Source of the DNA: Macondimonas sp045864775
GTDB lineage: Bacteria; Pseudomonadota; Gammaproteobacteria; UBA5335
DNA length: 64,000 nt
Reading direction: 5' to 3'
Assembly (NCBI GenBank): GCA_045864775.1
Contig: BTVR01000001.1
Span: forward strand, 1,116,001 to 1,180,000
The notes beneath the pieces were generated by a model, which was not told the DNA's origin, did not search any database, and saw nothing but the letters and a program-made list of their open reading frames with translations. Within the stretch, counting starts at the first letter, position 1. Every line of letters starts with the position of its first letter. Made by a program: the position numbers and the translations under genes. Below are positions 1 through 8,231 of this stretch, piece by piece.

Positions 1-1655
1 CCCCACTGGAGCGCTACACCGAGCTGGTCCAGCAGTTCCCGGCCTCCGAGAACCACCACCACGCCTATCCGGGCGGTATGCTGGACCACGGCCTGGAGAT
101 CGTGGCCTATGCCCTCAAGCTGCGGCAATCGCATCTGCTGCCCGCTGGTGTCACGCCGGAAGCGCAGGCTGCCCAGGCCGAGGCCTGGACCGCAGGCACG
201 GCCTACGCCGCCCTGCTGCACGACATCGGCAAGATAGCGGTCGATCTGGACGTCGAGCATGTCGACGGCAGCGTCTGGCATCCCTGGCACGGCCCGCTGC
301 GAAAGCCCTACCGCTTCCGTTACCGAAAGGAGCGTGAGTACCGCCTGCACAGCGCCGCTGCCGGGCTGCTCTATGCGCGCCTGCTCGATCGGGACATCTT
401 CGACTGGCTCAGCGGCTATCCCGACCTCTGGGCCGCGCTGCTGTACGTGCTGGCCGGCCAGTACGAGCATGCCGGCACGCTCGGCGAGCTGGTCGTGCAG
501 GCCGACCAGGCATCGGTCGCCCGGGAACTCGGCGGCGATCCCGGCAAGGCACTGGCGGCGACCAGGCACACGCTGCAGCGCAAGCTGCTGGACGGCCTGC
601 GCTATCTGCTCAGGGAGGAATTCAAGCTGAACCAGCCCCAGGCCTCGGATGGATGGCTGACGCAGGACTCACTCTGGCTGGTGAGCAAGACCGTCTCCGA
701 CAAGCTGCGCGCACATCTGCTGTCGCAGGGCATCGACGGCATCCCGGCGAGTAACACGGCGGTGTTCAACGTGCTGCAGGATCACGGCATCGTGCAACCG
801 ACGCCGGATGGCAAGGCGATCTGGAAGGCTACCGTCACCAGCGACGCCGGCTGGTCGCATGCCTTCACCTTCCTGAAACTCTCGCCGGCGATGATATGGG
901 ATGCCGCCGACCGGCCGGCGCCGTTCGCAGGCCGTGTGCAGGTCGAAGAGGAACAGGCGGAGCCGACGCCGCTAGCGCCGGCGGTGGCCGATGGGCCGCG
1001 CGTGGAAGGCATCGACGCTGTACCCGCAAGCACGGCGCCGATCGCATCCGCAGCCACGGACACCGCCGTGGCCGCGCTGCTCGACCTGCTGGACGACGAC
1101 GCTCCACCCACGGTAATGGAGACCCCGAGTTGCCCTGTCGCCGAGTCCGAGCTGGCCTCTTCGATCGTGCCCCCGCCGCAGATGAGCCTCGTGCCTGCCC
1201 AGGATCGCGCGGAGCCCTCCGGGGCGCACTTCATGGCCTGGCTGCGTCAGGGCATTCAGACGCGCAAGCTCATCATCAACGACGCCAAGGCCCTGGTGCA
1301 TACCGTCGCCGGTACGACCTACCTCGTCAGCCCCGGCGTGTTCCAGCGCTACGCGCAGGAGTACCTTCAAGTCGCCGCGCTGGCCAAGCAGGAGAAGCTG
1401 GAGGGGTGGCAGTGGGTACAGAAGCGCTTCGAGAAGCTGGGACAGCACCGCAAGCAGCCGAGCGGGCTGAACATCTGGACCTGCGAAGTCACGGGGCCGC
1501 GCAAGTCGCGCCGGCTGCACGGCTATCTGCTCGCCAGCCCGGAGGCGCTGTTCCGGGAGACGCCGCCAGACAACCCATACCTGCGGCTCCTCAACGAGGC
1601 CGCAAAGCGCGAAGATTCAGCCCTTGGGGGCAAGGACAACGACGATCAGGGGTAG
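1..1655 (+). CDS. MobH-family conjugative relaxase (TraI_2 type), C-terminal part
   Basis: This is the end of a conjugative relaxase whose start lies left of the window; the reading frame is already open at base 3. Before the first ATG (base 78) the frame encodes the three-histidine signature ENHHHAYPGGMLDH, typical of MobH relaxases of ICEs, and an HD-type metal site follows (LLHDIGK, bases about 220-240). The middle is an Ala/Pro-rich linker. The end, from about base 1230 (FMAWLRQGIQTRKLIIND), matches the TraI_2 C-terminal domain. Such proteins nick oriT and pilot the single strand through the type IV secretion channel. It is the last conjugation gene before the regulators and integrase, the usual right-end order of this ICE class. 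Confidence 0.9.
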   Translation, partial: PLERYTELVQQFPASENHHHAYPGGMLDHGLEIVAYALKLRQSHLLPAGVTPEAQAAQAEAWTAGTAYAALLHDIGKIAVDLDVEHVDGSVWHPWHGPLRKPYRFRYRKEREYRLHSAAAGLLYARLLDRDIFDWLSGYPDLWAALLYVLAGQYEHAGTLGELVVQADQASVARELGGDPGKALAATRHTLQRKLLDGLRYLLREEFKLNQPQASDGWLTQDSLWLVSKTVSDKLRAHLLSQGIDGIPASNTAVFNVLQDHGIVQPTPDGKAIWKATVTSDAGWSHAFTFLKLSPAMIWDAADRPAPFAGRVQVEEEQAEPTPLAPAVADGPRVEGIDAVPASTAPIASAATDTAVAALLDLLDDDAPPTVMETPSCPVAESELASSIVPPPQMSLVPAQDRAEPSGAHFMAWLRQGIQTRKLIINDAKALVHTVAGTTYLVSPGVFQRYAQEYLQVAALAKQEKLEGWQWVQKRFEKLGQHRKQPSGLNIWTCEVTGPRKSRRLHGYLLASPEALFRETPPDNPYLRLLNEAAKREDSALGGKDNDDQG

Positions 1656-1681
1656 CCGTGCGGCCGCTGCGCAGGCCGGCT

Positions 1682-1981
1682 TCAATCCGCGGATGGGGCC
1701 GACTCTGCCAGCTTGGCTTCGGTCAGAGTCATCAAGTGGGCGGAACTGCATTTCAGCGCACGGGCGATCTTGAGGATGAGGGGGAGCGTGGGGACATGCT
1801 CGCCGCGCTCGATCTTGCCCATGTGAGACCGCTCGATGCCGGCCATGTGAGCCAGCGTTTCCTGAGCGATACCCTGGTTGGTTCTCTCTTCCCGCACGGC
1901 AGCCCCAAACGCGATGGCTGGTTCCGCTTCGTAGGTAGTGGTGCCGGTGGGGCGGCCCCTTTGGATCGAACGCTTTGGCAT
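1682..1981 (-). CDS. XRE-family HTH transcriptional regulator
   Basis: A 99-residue DNA-binding protein. Residues about 28-85 form a complete Cro/CI-type helix-turn-helix (FGAAVREERTNQGIAQETLA, then GIERSHMGKIERGEHVP). The N-terminus is basic (MPKRSIQRGRPTG). I chose ATG at 1981; an in-frame TTG two codons upstream is possible. It is divergent from the LysR-like gene across about 106 bp and lies 26 bp from the end of the convergent relaxase gene. Regulators at this position usually control ICE excision or transfer; that role is inferred from position only. Confidence 0.85.
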   Translation of the reverse strand: MPKRSIQRGRPTGTTTYEAEPAIAFGAAVREERTNQGIAQETLAHMAGIERSHMGKIERGEHVPTLPLILKIARALKCSSAHLMTLTEAKLAESAPSAD

Positions 1982-2087
1982 TGCCAAGAGCGTCGAACAC
2001 GGTCACGATTTAAACCACGTTAAACTTAACTCATTCAACGGCTTCGAGATCAGTTGCCACGAGTTCACCGCCTGGGGGGAGCTGGAC
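1982..2087. promoter_or_regulatory. Divergent control region with 10-bp-spaced TTAAAC repeats
   Basis: This A/T-rich gap separates the divergent XRE and LysR-like genes. It contains TTAAAC at 2010-2015 and again at 2020-2025, exactly one helical turn apart, followed by TTAAC (2026-2030). The first copy also sits in a TTTAAA palindrome. Such phased repeats suit cooperative binding of a regulator, most simply the XRE protein encoded alongside. No binding data can be inferred. Confidence 0.4.
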
Positions 2088-2714
2088 GTGGAATCGAGTG
2101 ACATCACCGCCGAAATTCGCATGGCCGTCCTCGGCGAATGGGTGCCTCCCCAGCTCGCCGACGTGCTCGCCCTGCAGCGTGCCGAAGAGCCGGAGACTCA
2201 TGTCGTCCTGGCCGGATGGACAGATCCCGTTCGAGGCGCGGAGCTGCCGGGCGACGGCTTCGATTTCGCCTTGTCTGCGGTTGCCCGGCAGTGGCCTGGC
2301 TGGGTATGCGAGCCGCTGTGGCATGACACGCTGGCGGTCGCCGTGGCCAAGCGCTCCCACCTGCTGGCCTACCGTGAAGTGCCGTGCGAGGAAGTGCTCA
2401 AGCAGCCCTTGATCTGCTCGCAGTCCACGGCCGATGAACCATGGCGCATGACCGTGCAGCGCGTGTTCGAGAACGCGCTGCAGGAGCGGGAGCAAACGGT
2501 GGAGACATTCGATGTGGCGATGACGCTGGTTGCCGCCGGGTACGGGATCGCCATTGCGCCTGCCACCAGGCTGTCCAGTTACACGCGCAGAGGCATCGCG
2601 TTGCGACCACTGGCGGGTACACCGACCATCGTGATGGCCTATCTGCTTCGCCCTGATGTCGCGCTGGCAGGCTCACGGGCAAGATTCGTTCGACGCGTGC
2701 GCTCGCTGTCCTGA
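2088..2714 (+). CDS. LysR-type substrate-binding domain protein lacking an HTH
   Basis: About 208 residues matching only the effector-binding domain of LysR regulators (EIRMAVLGEWVPPQLADVLA at the start; GYGIAIAPATRLSSY in the second lobe). No winged-helix domain precedes it: the open frame upstream (from 1938) reads through the divergent promoter and XRE start without HTH sequence. The likely start is GTG at 2088, preceded by a GGGGGAG ribosome-binding site at 2075-2081. A free-standing sensor domain could act as a ligand-binding partner of another regulator, or be a truncation product. It ends 16 bp from the end of the convergent integrase gene. Confidence 0.7.
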   Translation: MESSDITAEIRMAVLGEWVPPQLADVLALQRAEEPETHVVLAGWTDPVRGAELPGDGFDFALSAVARQWPGWVCEPLWHDTLAVAVAKRSHLLAYREVPCEEVLKQPLICSQSTADEPWRMTVQRVFENALQEREQTVETFDVAMTLVAAGYGIAIAPATRLSSYTRRGIALRPLAGTPTIVMAYLLRPDVALAGSRARFVRRVRSLS

Positions 2715-2730
2715 ACACACCCCGCGGGCA

Positions 2731-3999
2731 TCACTCGCGCTCGATGACTCTCAGCAGTGCCTTGCGCCGCTTGGACAGCGGGCCGAAGGTTTCCATGACC
2801 TCGCTCATCGAATCGCCGCGGGCCAGTGCATCCAGGATGTCAGCCCAGTCCTGCATGATGATCGCCCGCGACGCGATGTACTTCGTGTGGTCATACGGTG
2901 CGCGCGAGGAATCCTTCTTCCGCTTCGAGTGCGCCAGTTGCAGGTCGACCCGATTCTCGGGATAGCTCAACAATCCGAGCAGCGTCGTCGCCGTCGAACG
3001 GAAGCCATGCGACGAGAACTGACCGCCGTAGCCCATGCGCTCCAACACCTTGTTGAGCGTCGTGGCGGACATCACTTCTCCCGGCTTTCGATAGCTGGGG
3101 AACAGCACCTTGCCACCACCAGTCAGCGTGTGGAGTTCCTTCAGCAGCACGATCGCCTGCTTCGAGAGCGGAACGATGTGAGGCTGGCGCATCTTCATGC
3201 GCCCTTCGGGAACCGTCCAGATCGCATTGTCCAGATCGAACTCAGACCAGTACGCCTTGCGCAGCTCGGCCGTGCGGACAAACGTCAGCGCCATCAGCCG
3301 CAGCGCGATCACCGTAGTCCGGTAGCCCGCATCATCCACACTGTTCAAGAACTTCGGGATGTCCTGCCACGACAGCGGCGGGTTGTGCCGAACCCTCGGG
3401 CGCTTCACTGATCGCTTCAGCAATGCAGTCGGATCGTTTTCGCAAAGCCCCTCTCCCGATGCGTATGCGAAGAGCTGGCCACTCCACTGCCGGATCAAGA
3501 TCGCCACCGTAGGAGCGCCGCGGTCAACCACCCCTTGGATGATGGGCCGCAGGTGAGATGCCTTGATCGCGCTGATCGGCAGTTTGCCGAGCTTGGGAAA
3601 CACGTCCTTCTCAAGATAGGTCTTCACCTGGCCGGCATAGTAGTCGCTCCAATGCGCATTGCTCGCCATCCACCTGCGGGCAACTTCCTCTACAGTGTGC
3701 TCGTTCTGCTCGACTTGGTTGGCGATCTTGACCCGCTTCTCCAGGATAGGATCACGCCCCTCACGAACCAGGTTGCGCGCCCAATCTCGCTCCTGTCGCG
3801 CAACCTCCAGAGTCACCTTGGGAAACGAACCAATCGAGTAGACCTGCGCGGCGTTGCCCAGGCGATACCGATACCACCAGAGCTTGCTTCCATTGGGCTG
3901 TATGCGCAGGAACAGGCTGCCGCCATCCCTGAGCGTGTAGGCCTTGGGCTTGGCTTGCGCCGTCTCGACCTTGCGTACGGTGAGGAGATTGAGAGCCAT
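2731..3999 (-). CDS. P4-type tyrosine recombinase (ICE integrase)
   Basis: A 422-residue site-specific recombinase. The N-terminal DUF4102-type arm domain (GGSLFLRIQPNGSKLWWYRY, about residues 27-46) is followed by a SAM-like core-binding domain and the catalytic domain. Visible catalytic residues are Arg242 (VRTAEL), His331 and Arg334 (SSHGFRSTA), His357 (QLAH) and Tyr369 (RAPYDH, before the family's YIASRAIIMQDWADIL ending), so it looks active. ATG at 3999 is the start. It is the outermost gene of the element and reads towards the interior, with the presumed attachment site 150-180 bp upstream. Confidence 0.95.
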   Translation of the reverse strand: MALNLLTVRKVETAQAKPKAYTLRDGGSLFLRIQPNGSKLWWYRYRLGNAAQVYSIGSFPKVTLEVARQERDWARNLVREGRDPILEKRVKIANQVEQNEHTVEEVARRWMASNAHWSDYYAGQVKTYLEKDVFPKLGKLPISAIKASHLRPIIQGVVDRGAPTVAILIRQWSGQLFAYASGEGLCENDPTALLKRSVKRPRVRHNPPLSWQDIPKFLNSVDDAGYRTTVIALRLMALTFVRTAELRKAYWSEFDLDNAIWTVPEGRMKMRQPHIVPLSKQAIVLLKELHTLTGGGKVLFPSYRKPGEVMSATTLNKVLERMGYGGQFSSHGFRSTATTLLGLLSYPENRVDLQLAHSKRKKDSSRAPYDHTKYIASRAIIMQDWADILDALARGDSMSEVMETFGPLSKRRKALLRVIERE

Positions 4000-4045
4000 G
4001 TGTATAACGCCCTGCAGGGGATTCGTTACTCACATGGTTATACAC
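4000..4045 (-). promoter_or_regulatory. Integrase upstream inverted repeat and palindrome
   Basis: GTGTATAAC (4000-4008) and GTTATACAC (4037-4045) form a perfect 9-bp inverted repeat with a 28-bp spacer, directly abutting the integrase start codon. Centred between the arms is CCCTGCAGGG (4010-4019), a perfect 10-bp palindrome. This could be an operator for the integrase promoter, arm-type recombinase sites or both. The sequence shows only the symmetry. Confidence 0.5.
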
Positions 4046-4152
4046 TTTTGCAGTAGCTTGGTCTAGCAAGTGACAGAACTCACCAGACTCTCAACCATTG
4101 CTAATCAACACATTATGCATGAACTATGGAACTCAGTGGCACCCGGTGGAGC

Positions 4153-4182
4153 TCAATCGTAGTTGTCGATCATCAAGATCAT
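4153..4182 (-). other. Probable attachment site: 5' end of trpG cut off by the ICE
   Basis: On the minus strand an ATG at 4182 opens the peptide MILMIDNYD and then a TGA (4153-4155). MILMIDNYD is the N-terminus of TrpG/PabA glutamine amidotransferases, which normally continue SFTYNLVQY. The frame breaks exactly where the sequence turns into the integrase-side DNA. The fragment therefore looks like the genomic half of an att site at codon 9 of trpG, the remainder presumably lying at the far (left) ICE end with a substitute 5' end. The match is only nine residues, so this is a strong suggestion rather than proof. Confidence 0.6.
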
Positions 4183-4375
4183 GTCGACGCCATCCCGCGC
4201 TGCCGTTACGAGAGACCGAGAACCACCCATACCCCGGCGGTTGACCGGATATGGTACCGCAGATGCGCCGTTCCGGGATCGGCCTGCGGCCCCGCGGGCT
4301 GCGCCTGTGATGGCGGCGGGCCGGTCGCAACTCACCGGATGCCTGTCACGGAGCGCGCCAAGCGCAGTCGCGCGC

Positions 4376-5059
4376 TCAGGCGATCGCGATCATCAGTGGC
4401 TCAAGCCCTGCGATGCTCGCCTCCAGCCGATCCCCGGACACGACGGGGGCCACGCCGGCCGGCGTACCGGTGAAGATCAGATCGCCCGGATGCAGCGCGA
4501 CCAGCCGCGACAAGGCAGCGATGATCTGCGGCACCGTCCAGATCATCTGGCCCAGATCGCCCGATTGGCGCGGCGCGCCGTTCACCTGAAGGATGATTGG
4601 ACCGGAGTCGAGCCGACCGCCTGCCGCAACCGGGGTCACCGCGCCGACCGGGGCGGCGCCCTCGAAGCTTTTGCCGAGATCCCAAGGTCGGCCCCGCGTC
4701 TTGGCCGCCTGCTGCAGATCGCGCCGGGTCATGTCGAGACCCACGGCGTAGCCGAAAATGCATGCGCTCGCCTCGGCCGCGGGAATGCTGCGCCCACCGG
4801 CGCCGAGCGCCACCACCAACTCCACCTCCGGCTGCAGATCCGCGGTTGCGGGCGGATAGGCCAGCACCGCGCCGCTCGGCACGACCGACCAGGCCGGCTT
4901 CATGAAGAAAAACGGTGGCTCACGCGCCGGATCGCTGCCCATCTCGCGGGCATGAGCGGCGTAGTTACGGCCCACGCAATAGATCTGCCGCACCGGAAAC
5001 AGCCCGCCCGATTGGACGGGGATCGTGACCAGCGGCGCGGGCGGAAACACAAGATTCAT
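4376..5059 (-). CDS. Fumarylacetoacetate hydrolase-fold protein (fumarylpyruvate hydrolase-like)
   Basis: A 227-residue FAH-superfamily enzyme that hydrolyses C-C bonds of acylpyruvate-type acids, usually in aromatic degradation. YCVGRNYAAHAREMG near residue 27 is the family hallmark; the metal-binding acidic residues appear as PEVELVVALG (Glu-x-Glu, about residues 77-86) and in GLDMTRRDLQ (about 107-116), and the PGDLIFTGTPAGV loop near the end is also diagnostic. Length fits fumarylpyruvate hydrolases rather than the larger FAH. It starts only 18 bp after hsdR in the same direction, with a GGAG site before the ATG, so it may be transcribed from the defence operon. Confidence 0.88.
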   Translation of the reverse strand: MNLVFPPAPLVTIPVQSGGLFPVRQIYCVGRNYAAHAREMGSDPAREPPFFFMKPAWSVVPSGAVLAYPPATADLQPEVELVVALGAGGRSIPAAEASACIFGYAVGLDMTRRDLQQAAKTRGRPWDLGKSFEGAAPVGAVTPVAAGGRLDSGPIILQVNGAPRQSGDLGQMIWTVPQIIAALSRLVALHPGDLIFTGTPAGVAPVVSGDRLEASIAGLEPLMIAIA

Positions 5060-5077
5060 CGGTACACTCCAAACGGA

Positions 5078-8000
5078 TCACACGCCGCCCGCGGAAGACG
5101 CGCCGGACGCAGTCGCCGTTGCCATCGGGGCCTCATAGGTCAGCCCGAACACCGTATCCGTCACCCAGCGCTTGAACGACGCGTTGTCCATGAACTGCTT
5201 GAACAGCTGCGTGTCGTCCTTCAGTACGGCGGTCATCACCCGCGCCAGCGCCTTGTCGTGCTCGATGCGGGCGTTCTGGCGGTCGTTGTTCTTCATGGCG
5301 TTCCGATACGCCGCATCGGCCGCCACCCGGTTCGGAATGTCCTCGGTGATCAGCTTGTGCACGCGGTCGGCATCCGACCAATCGATATTGCCGAACTGGT
5401 CGTTGAAGGTCTTCAGGATGTTCGAGAGCCGATCCAGCTCCGGTTCCGGCTTGCGGCCGCCGCCATCGGTTGGCATCGGGTCGATTTCCGCATCCTCGTC
5501 CGGGAGCTGAATCTTCACCGCTGCCTGTTTCTCGACGCGGTAACTGTCCATGTCGATGGCGTCCAGAATGCCCTTGGACAGATCCTCCTCCACCGGCGCC
5601 GGCAGCTTGGGCACGAGAAACGTGAGGAAGATCGACAGCTTCTCCCATTCGGCGTTCGTGTACGGCAGGATCGACGACAGAAAGCCATAGGCGCGCAGGA
5701 ACGCCTTGGCCTTGCCCTTGAAGTCCACCTGCCCGTCCTCGTCCAGCCGCTCGCGGTAATCGGCCACACAGGCGTCGAGGATCGGGTCGAGGCGGTCGCG
5801 GTCGGCGCCACCCAGATACAGCGCCGCAAACTCGTCCACCTGCGCCGCGGCATAGACCTGGCAGCCATCGAGCGCCGCCTTGAGGTCGTGCAGCCGGTTG
5901 GGGTCGGTCTCGTCGGCCAGGATCGTCGTGCGGTAGTAGTCGGCAAACGCCTGCTGGATGGTGTCGGCGTCGTTCATGAAGTCGAGCACGAACACGTCGT
6001 GCTTCTTCGGGTGCGCGCGGTTCAGGCGCGAGAGCGTCTGCACGGCCTTGATGCCGGCGAGCGGCTTGTCCACGTACATCGTGTGCAGCAGCGGCTCGTC
6101 GTAGCCGGTCTGGAACTTGTCGGCGCAGATCAGGAAGCGGTACGGGTCCTGCTGAATCTTGTCCGCGATCTGGCTCGACGCAAAGCCGTTCAGCGACGCC
6201 TCGGTGACCTTCATACCGCCATAGGTGTGTTCTCCCGAGAACGCGACGATCGCCTGGTAGCGGCTCTTGCGTTCGGCCAGATAGCCGCGAACGGCGTGGA
6301 AGTACTGGATCGCGCGCTCGATGCCGCTCGTCACCACCATGGCGCGCGCCTCGTCGCCGATCTTGGAAAGCTGAAGCACCTGCTCGTGGAAGTGGTCGAC
6401 CATGATCTCGGCTTTCAGCCGGATGGCGTGGTCGTGGCTCTCCACGTAGCGGCGCAGTTTCTTCTTTGCCCGCTTGGTGTCGAACTCCGGATCGTCCTCC
6501 ACCTTCTTGAGGAGCTTGTAGTAGCTCTCCACCGGCGTGTAGTGCGCCAGCACGTCCAGGATGAAGCGCTCCTGGATCGCCTGTTTCATGGTGTAGCTGT
6601 GGAACGGCCGGTGCTTCACCGTGCCGTCCGGCTGGGGGTCGGCCTCGCCGAAGATTTCCAGCGTCTTGTGCTTGGGCGTGGCGGTGAAGGCGAAGTAGCT
6701 GGCATTGGCCAGCATCTTGCGCGCCTGCATCCGCCGTTCGAGCACGTCGTTGATCTCGTCCTCGGGGTCGGCCAGCGCCTCGTTCATCGCGCCCGAGGCC
6801 TTCCCGCCCTGGCTCGAATGCGCCTCGTCGATGATCAGCGCGAACCGGCGCCCGCGGGGTTCGGCGCCGATCTCGTCCAGGATGAACGGGAACTTCTGCA
6901 CCGTCGAGATGATGATCTTCTTGCCCTCGGCGATGAACCGCCGCAGGTCGCCCGAATGCTCGGCGTGCCCCACTGTCGCGCCCACCTGCGCGAACTGCTT
7001 GATCGTGTCGCGGATCTGCTGATCGAGGACGCGCCGGTCGGTGACCACGATGATCGAGTGGAACACCGCCGCTTCGTCCCGGGTCAGGCCGATGAGCTGG
7101 TGCGCCAGCCAGGCGATGGAATTGCTCTTGCCGCTGCCGGCCGAGTGCTGGATCAGATACCGCCGGCCGGCGCCGTGCGTGCGCGCATCGGCCAGCAGCC
7201 GGCGCACCACGTCGAGCTGGTGGAAGCGCGGCCAGATCTGCAGCGCTTTCTTGCGGCCGGTCCGTTCGTCCCGGGTTTCGACGACCTGCGCGTAGTTTTC
7301 CAGGATGTCCGTCAGGCCCGCGCGGCTGAGGATGCGCCGCCACAGGTAGTCGGTCTTGAGGCCGTTGGGGTTCGGCGGGTTGCCGGCGCCGTCGTTCCAG
7401 CCCTGGTTGAAGGGCAGGAACCACGAGCCCTTGCCCTTCAGGTGCGTACAGAAGCGCACCTCGTGCTCGTCCAGCGCAAAGTGCACCACGCAGCGGCCGA
7501 ACTCGAACAGCTTCTCGCGCGGGTCGCGGTCGCGCTGGTACTGCTCCACGGCGTCGGCGACCGTCTGCTTGGTCAGGCTGTTCTTGAGCTCGAAGGTCGC
7601 CACCGGCAGGCCGTTGATGAACAGGCCGAGGTCCAGCGCGCGCTGCGTCTCGTCGCGGCTGTAGCGCAGTTGCCGCGTCACGCTGAAGCGGTTGGCGGCA
7701 TGGCGCTCGGCCGCCCCGGCGTTGCCCGGCGACGGCGTGCCGTAGAACAGATCGAGGTGGTGCGGCCCGTGCTTGAGCCCGTGGCGCAGCACGTCGATGG
7801 TGCCGCGCCGGGTGATCTCGCCCTGCAGCCGCGCCAGAAACTTGCGCCGCGTGGGGCCGTCCGTGGAGAGGTCAAGCGCATCTGCCGCGTCCGGCTGCGT
7901 CTCGCGCACAAAGGCCGCGAGCTGTGCCAGGTCCGCGCAGTACTCGCGGTCGTAATCCTCCGGCCGGCCGCCGATCCAGCCCGCCCCGTACTCGGCCGGC

Positions 8001-8107
8001 CGCTCGCGGACCTGCGCCGCCGGCACCGTGCCCGGGTCGCAGGGCGCGCCGGTCAGCGCCGTGCAGATCAGCCGCTCCAGGCCGCGTTCGGTGGTGTCGG
8101 TGGTCAT
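5078..8107 (-). CDS. hsdR: Type I restriction endonuclease subunit R
   Basis: About 1009 residues: the motor and nuclease subunit of a type I restriction-modification complex, which translocates DNA and cuts it at a distance. The N-terminal PD-(D/E)XK nuclease region shows FELKNS (about 172-177). The SF2 helicase core has Walker A HSAGSGKS (321-328), DEAH (427-430) and later motifs such as FAFTATPKHKT. ATG at 8107 is preferred over an in-frame TTG five codons upstream because AGGGAG lies just before it. It is the last hsd gene, separated from darG by a 124-bp A/T-rich gap carrying its own candidate operator, so it may be expressed later than the methylase. Confidence 0.95.
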   Translation of the reverse strand: MTTDTTERGLERLICTALTGAPCDPGTVPAAQVRERPAEYGAGWIGGRPEDYDREYCADLAQLAAFVRETQPDAADALDLSTDGPTRRKFLARLQGEITRRGTIDVLRHGLKHGPHHLDLFYGTPSPGNAGAAERHAANRFSVTRQLRYSRDETQRALDLGLFINGLPVATFELKNSLTKQTVADAVEQYQRDRDPREKLFEFGRCVVHFALDEHEVRFCTHLKGKGSWFLPFNQGWNDGAGNPPNPNGLKTDYLWRRILSRAGLTDILENYAQVVETRDERTGRKKALQIWPRFHQLDVVRRLLADARTHGAGRRYLIQHSAGSGKSNSIAWLAHQLIGLTRDEAAVFHSIIVVTDRRVLDQQIRDTIKQFAQVGATVGHAEHSGDLRRFIAEGKKIIISTVQKFPFILDEIGAEPRGRRFALIIDEAHSSQGGKASGAMNEALADPEDEINDVLERRMQARKMLANASYFAFTATPKHKTLEIFGEADPQPDGTVKHRPFHSYTMKQAIQERFILDVLAHYTPVESYYKLLKKVEDDPEFDTKRAKKKLRRYVESHDHAIRLKAEIMVDHFHEQVLQLSKIGDEARAMVVTSGIERAIQYFHAVRGYLAERKSRYQAIVAFSGEHTYGGMKVTEASLNGFASSQIADKIQQDPYRFLICADKFQTGYDEPLLHTMYVDKPLAGIKAVQTLSRLNRAHPKKHDVFVLDFMNDADTIQQAFADYYRTTILADETDPNRLHDLKAALDGCQVYAAAQVDEFAALYLGGADRDRLDPILDACVADYRERLDEDGQVDFKGKAKAFLRAYGFLSSILPYTNAEWEKLSIFLTFLVPKLPAPVEEDLSKGILDAIDMDSYRVEKQAAVKIQLPDEDAEIDPMPTDGGGRKPEPELDRLSNILKTFNDQFGNIDWSDADRVHKLITEDIPNRVAADAAYRNAMKNNDRQNARIEHDKALARVMTAVLKDDTQLFKQFMDNASFKRWVTDTVFGLTYEAPMATATASGASSAGGV

Positions 8108-8147
8108 GGAGCTCCCTGTCAACTACCGGTCAACCAATGAATTTTCT

Positions 8148-8159
8148 ATAACGCGTTAT
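8148..8159. promoter_or_regulatory. Perfect palindrome in the hsdR leader
   Basis: ATAACGCGTTAT is a perfect 12-bp palindrome about 40 bp upstream of the hsdR start. On the minus strand it runs into TATAGA, a fair -10 hexamer, so a bound protein would block that promoter. The flanks also carry three GTCAAC copies (about 8118, 8129 and 8206). The surrounding gap is clearly more A/T-rich than its neighbours. No nearby controller gene is obvious except darG or the regulators in the ICE end. Confidence 0.45.
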
Positions 8160-8231
8160 TTTTTGAGCCACTAAACAAAAGGCAGGCTGGTATCAGCCAC
8201 TCCCAGTCAACCACCCATCAACCGAATCCGG

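Noticed and set aside
4046..4152. A tRNA gene at the ICE end, the usual target of P4-type integrases
   Set aside because: No acceptor/T-arm pattern (GGTTCGAATCC-like) is present between the integrase and the FAH gene; the trpG fragment is a better target.
4163..8140. A continuous plus-strand open frame of 1325 codons opposite hsdR
   Set aside because: It mirrors the hsdR gene in GC-rich DNA and is dominated by His, Arg, Ala and Val with no recognisable domain. The minus strand has a full HsdR with all motifs.
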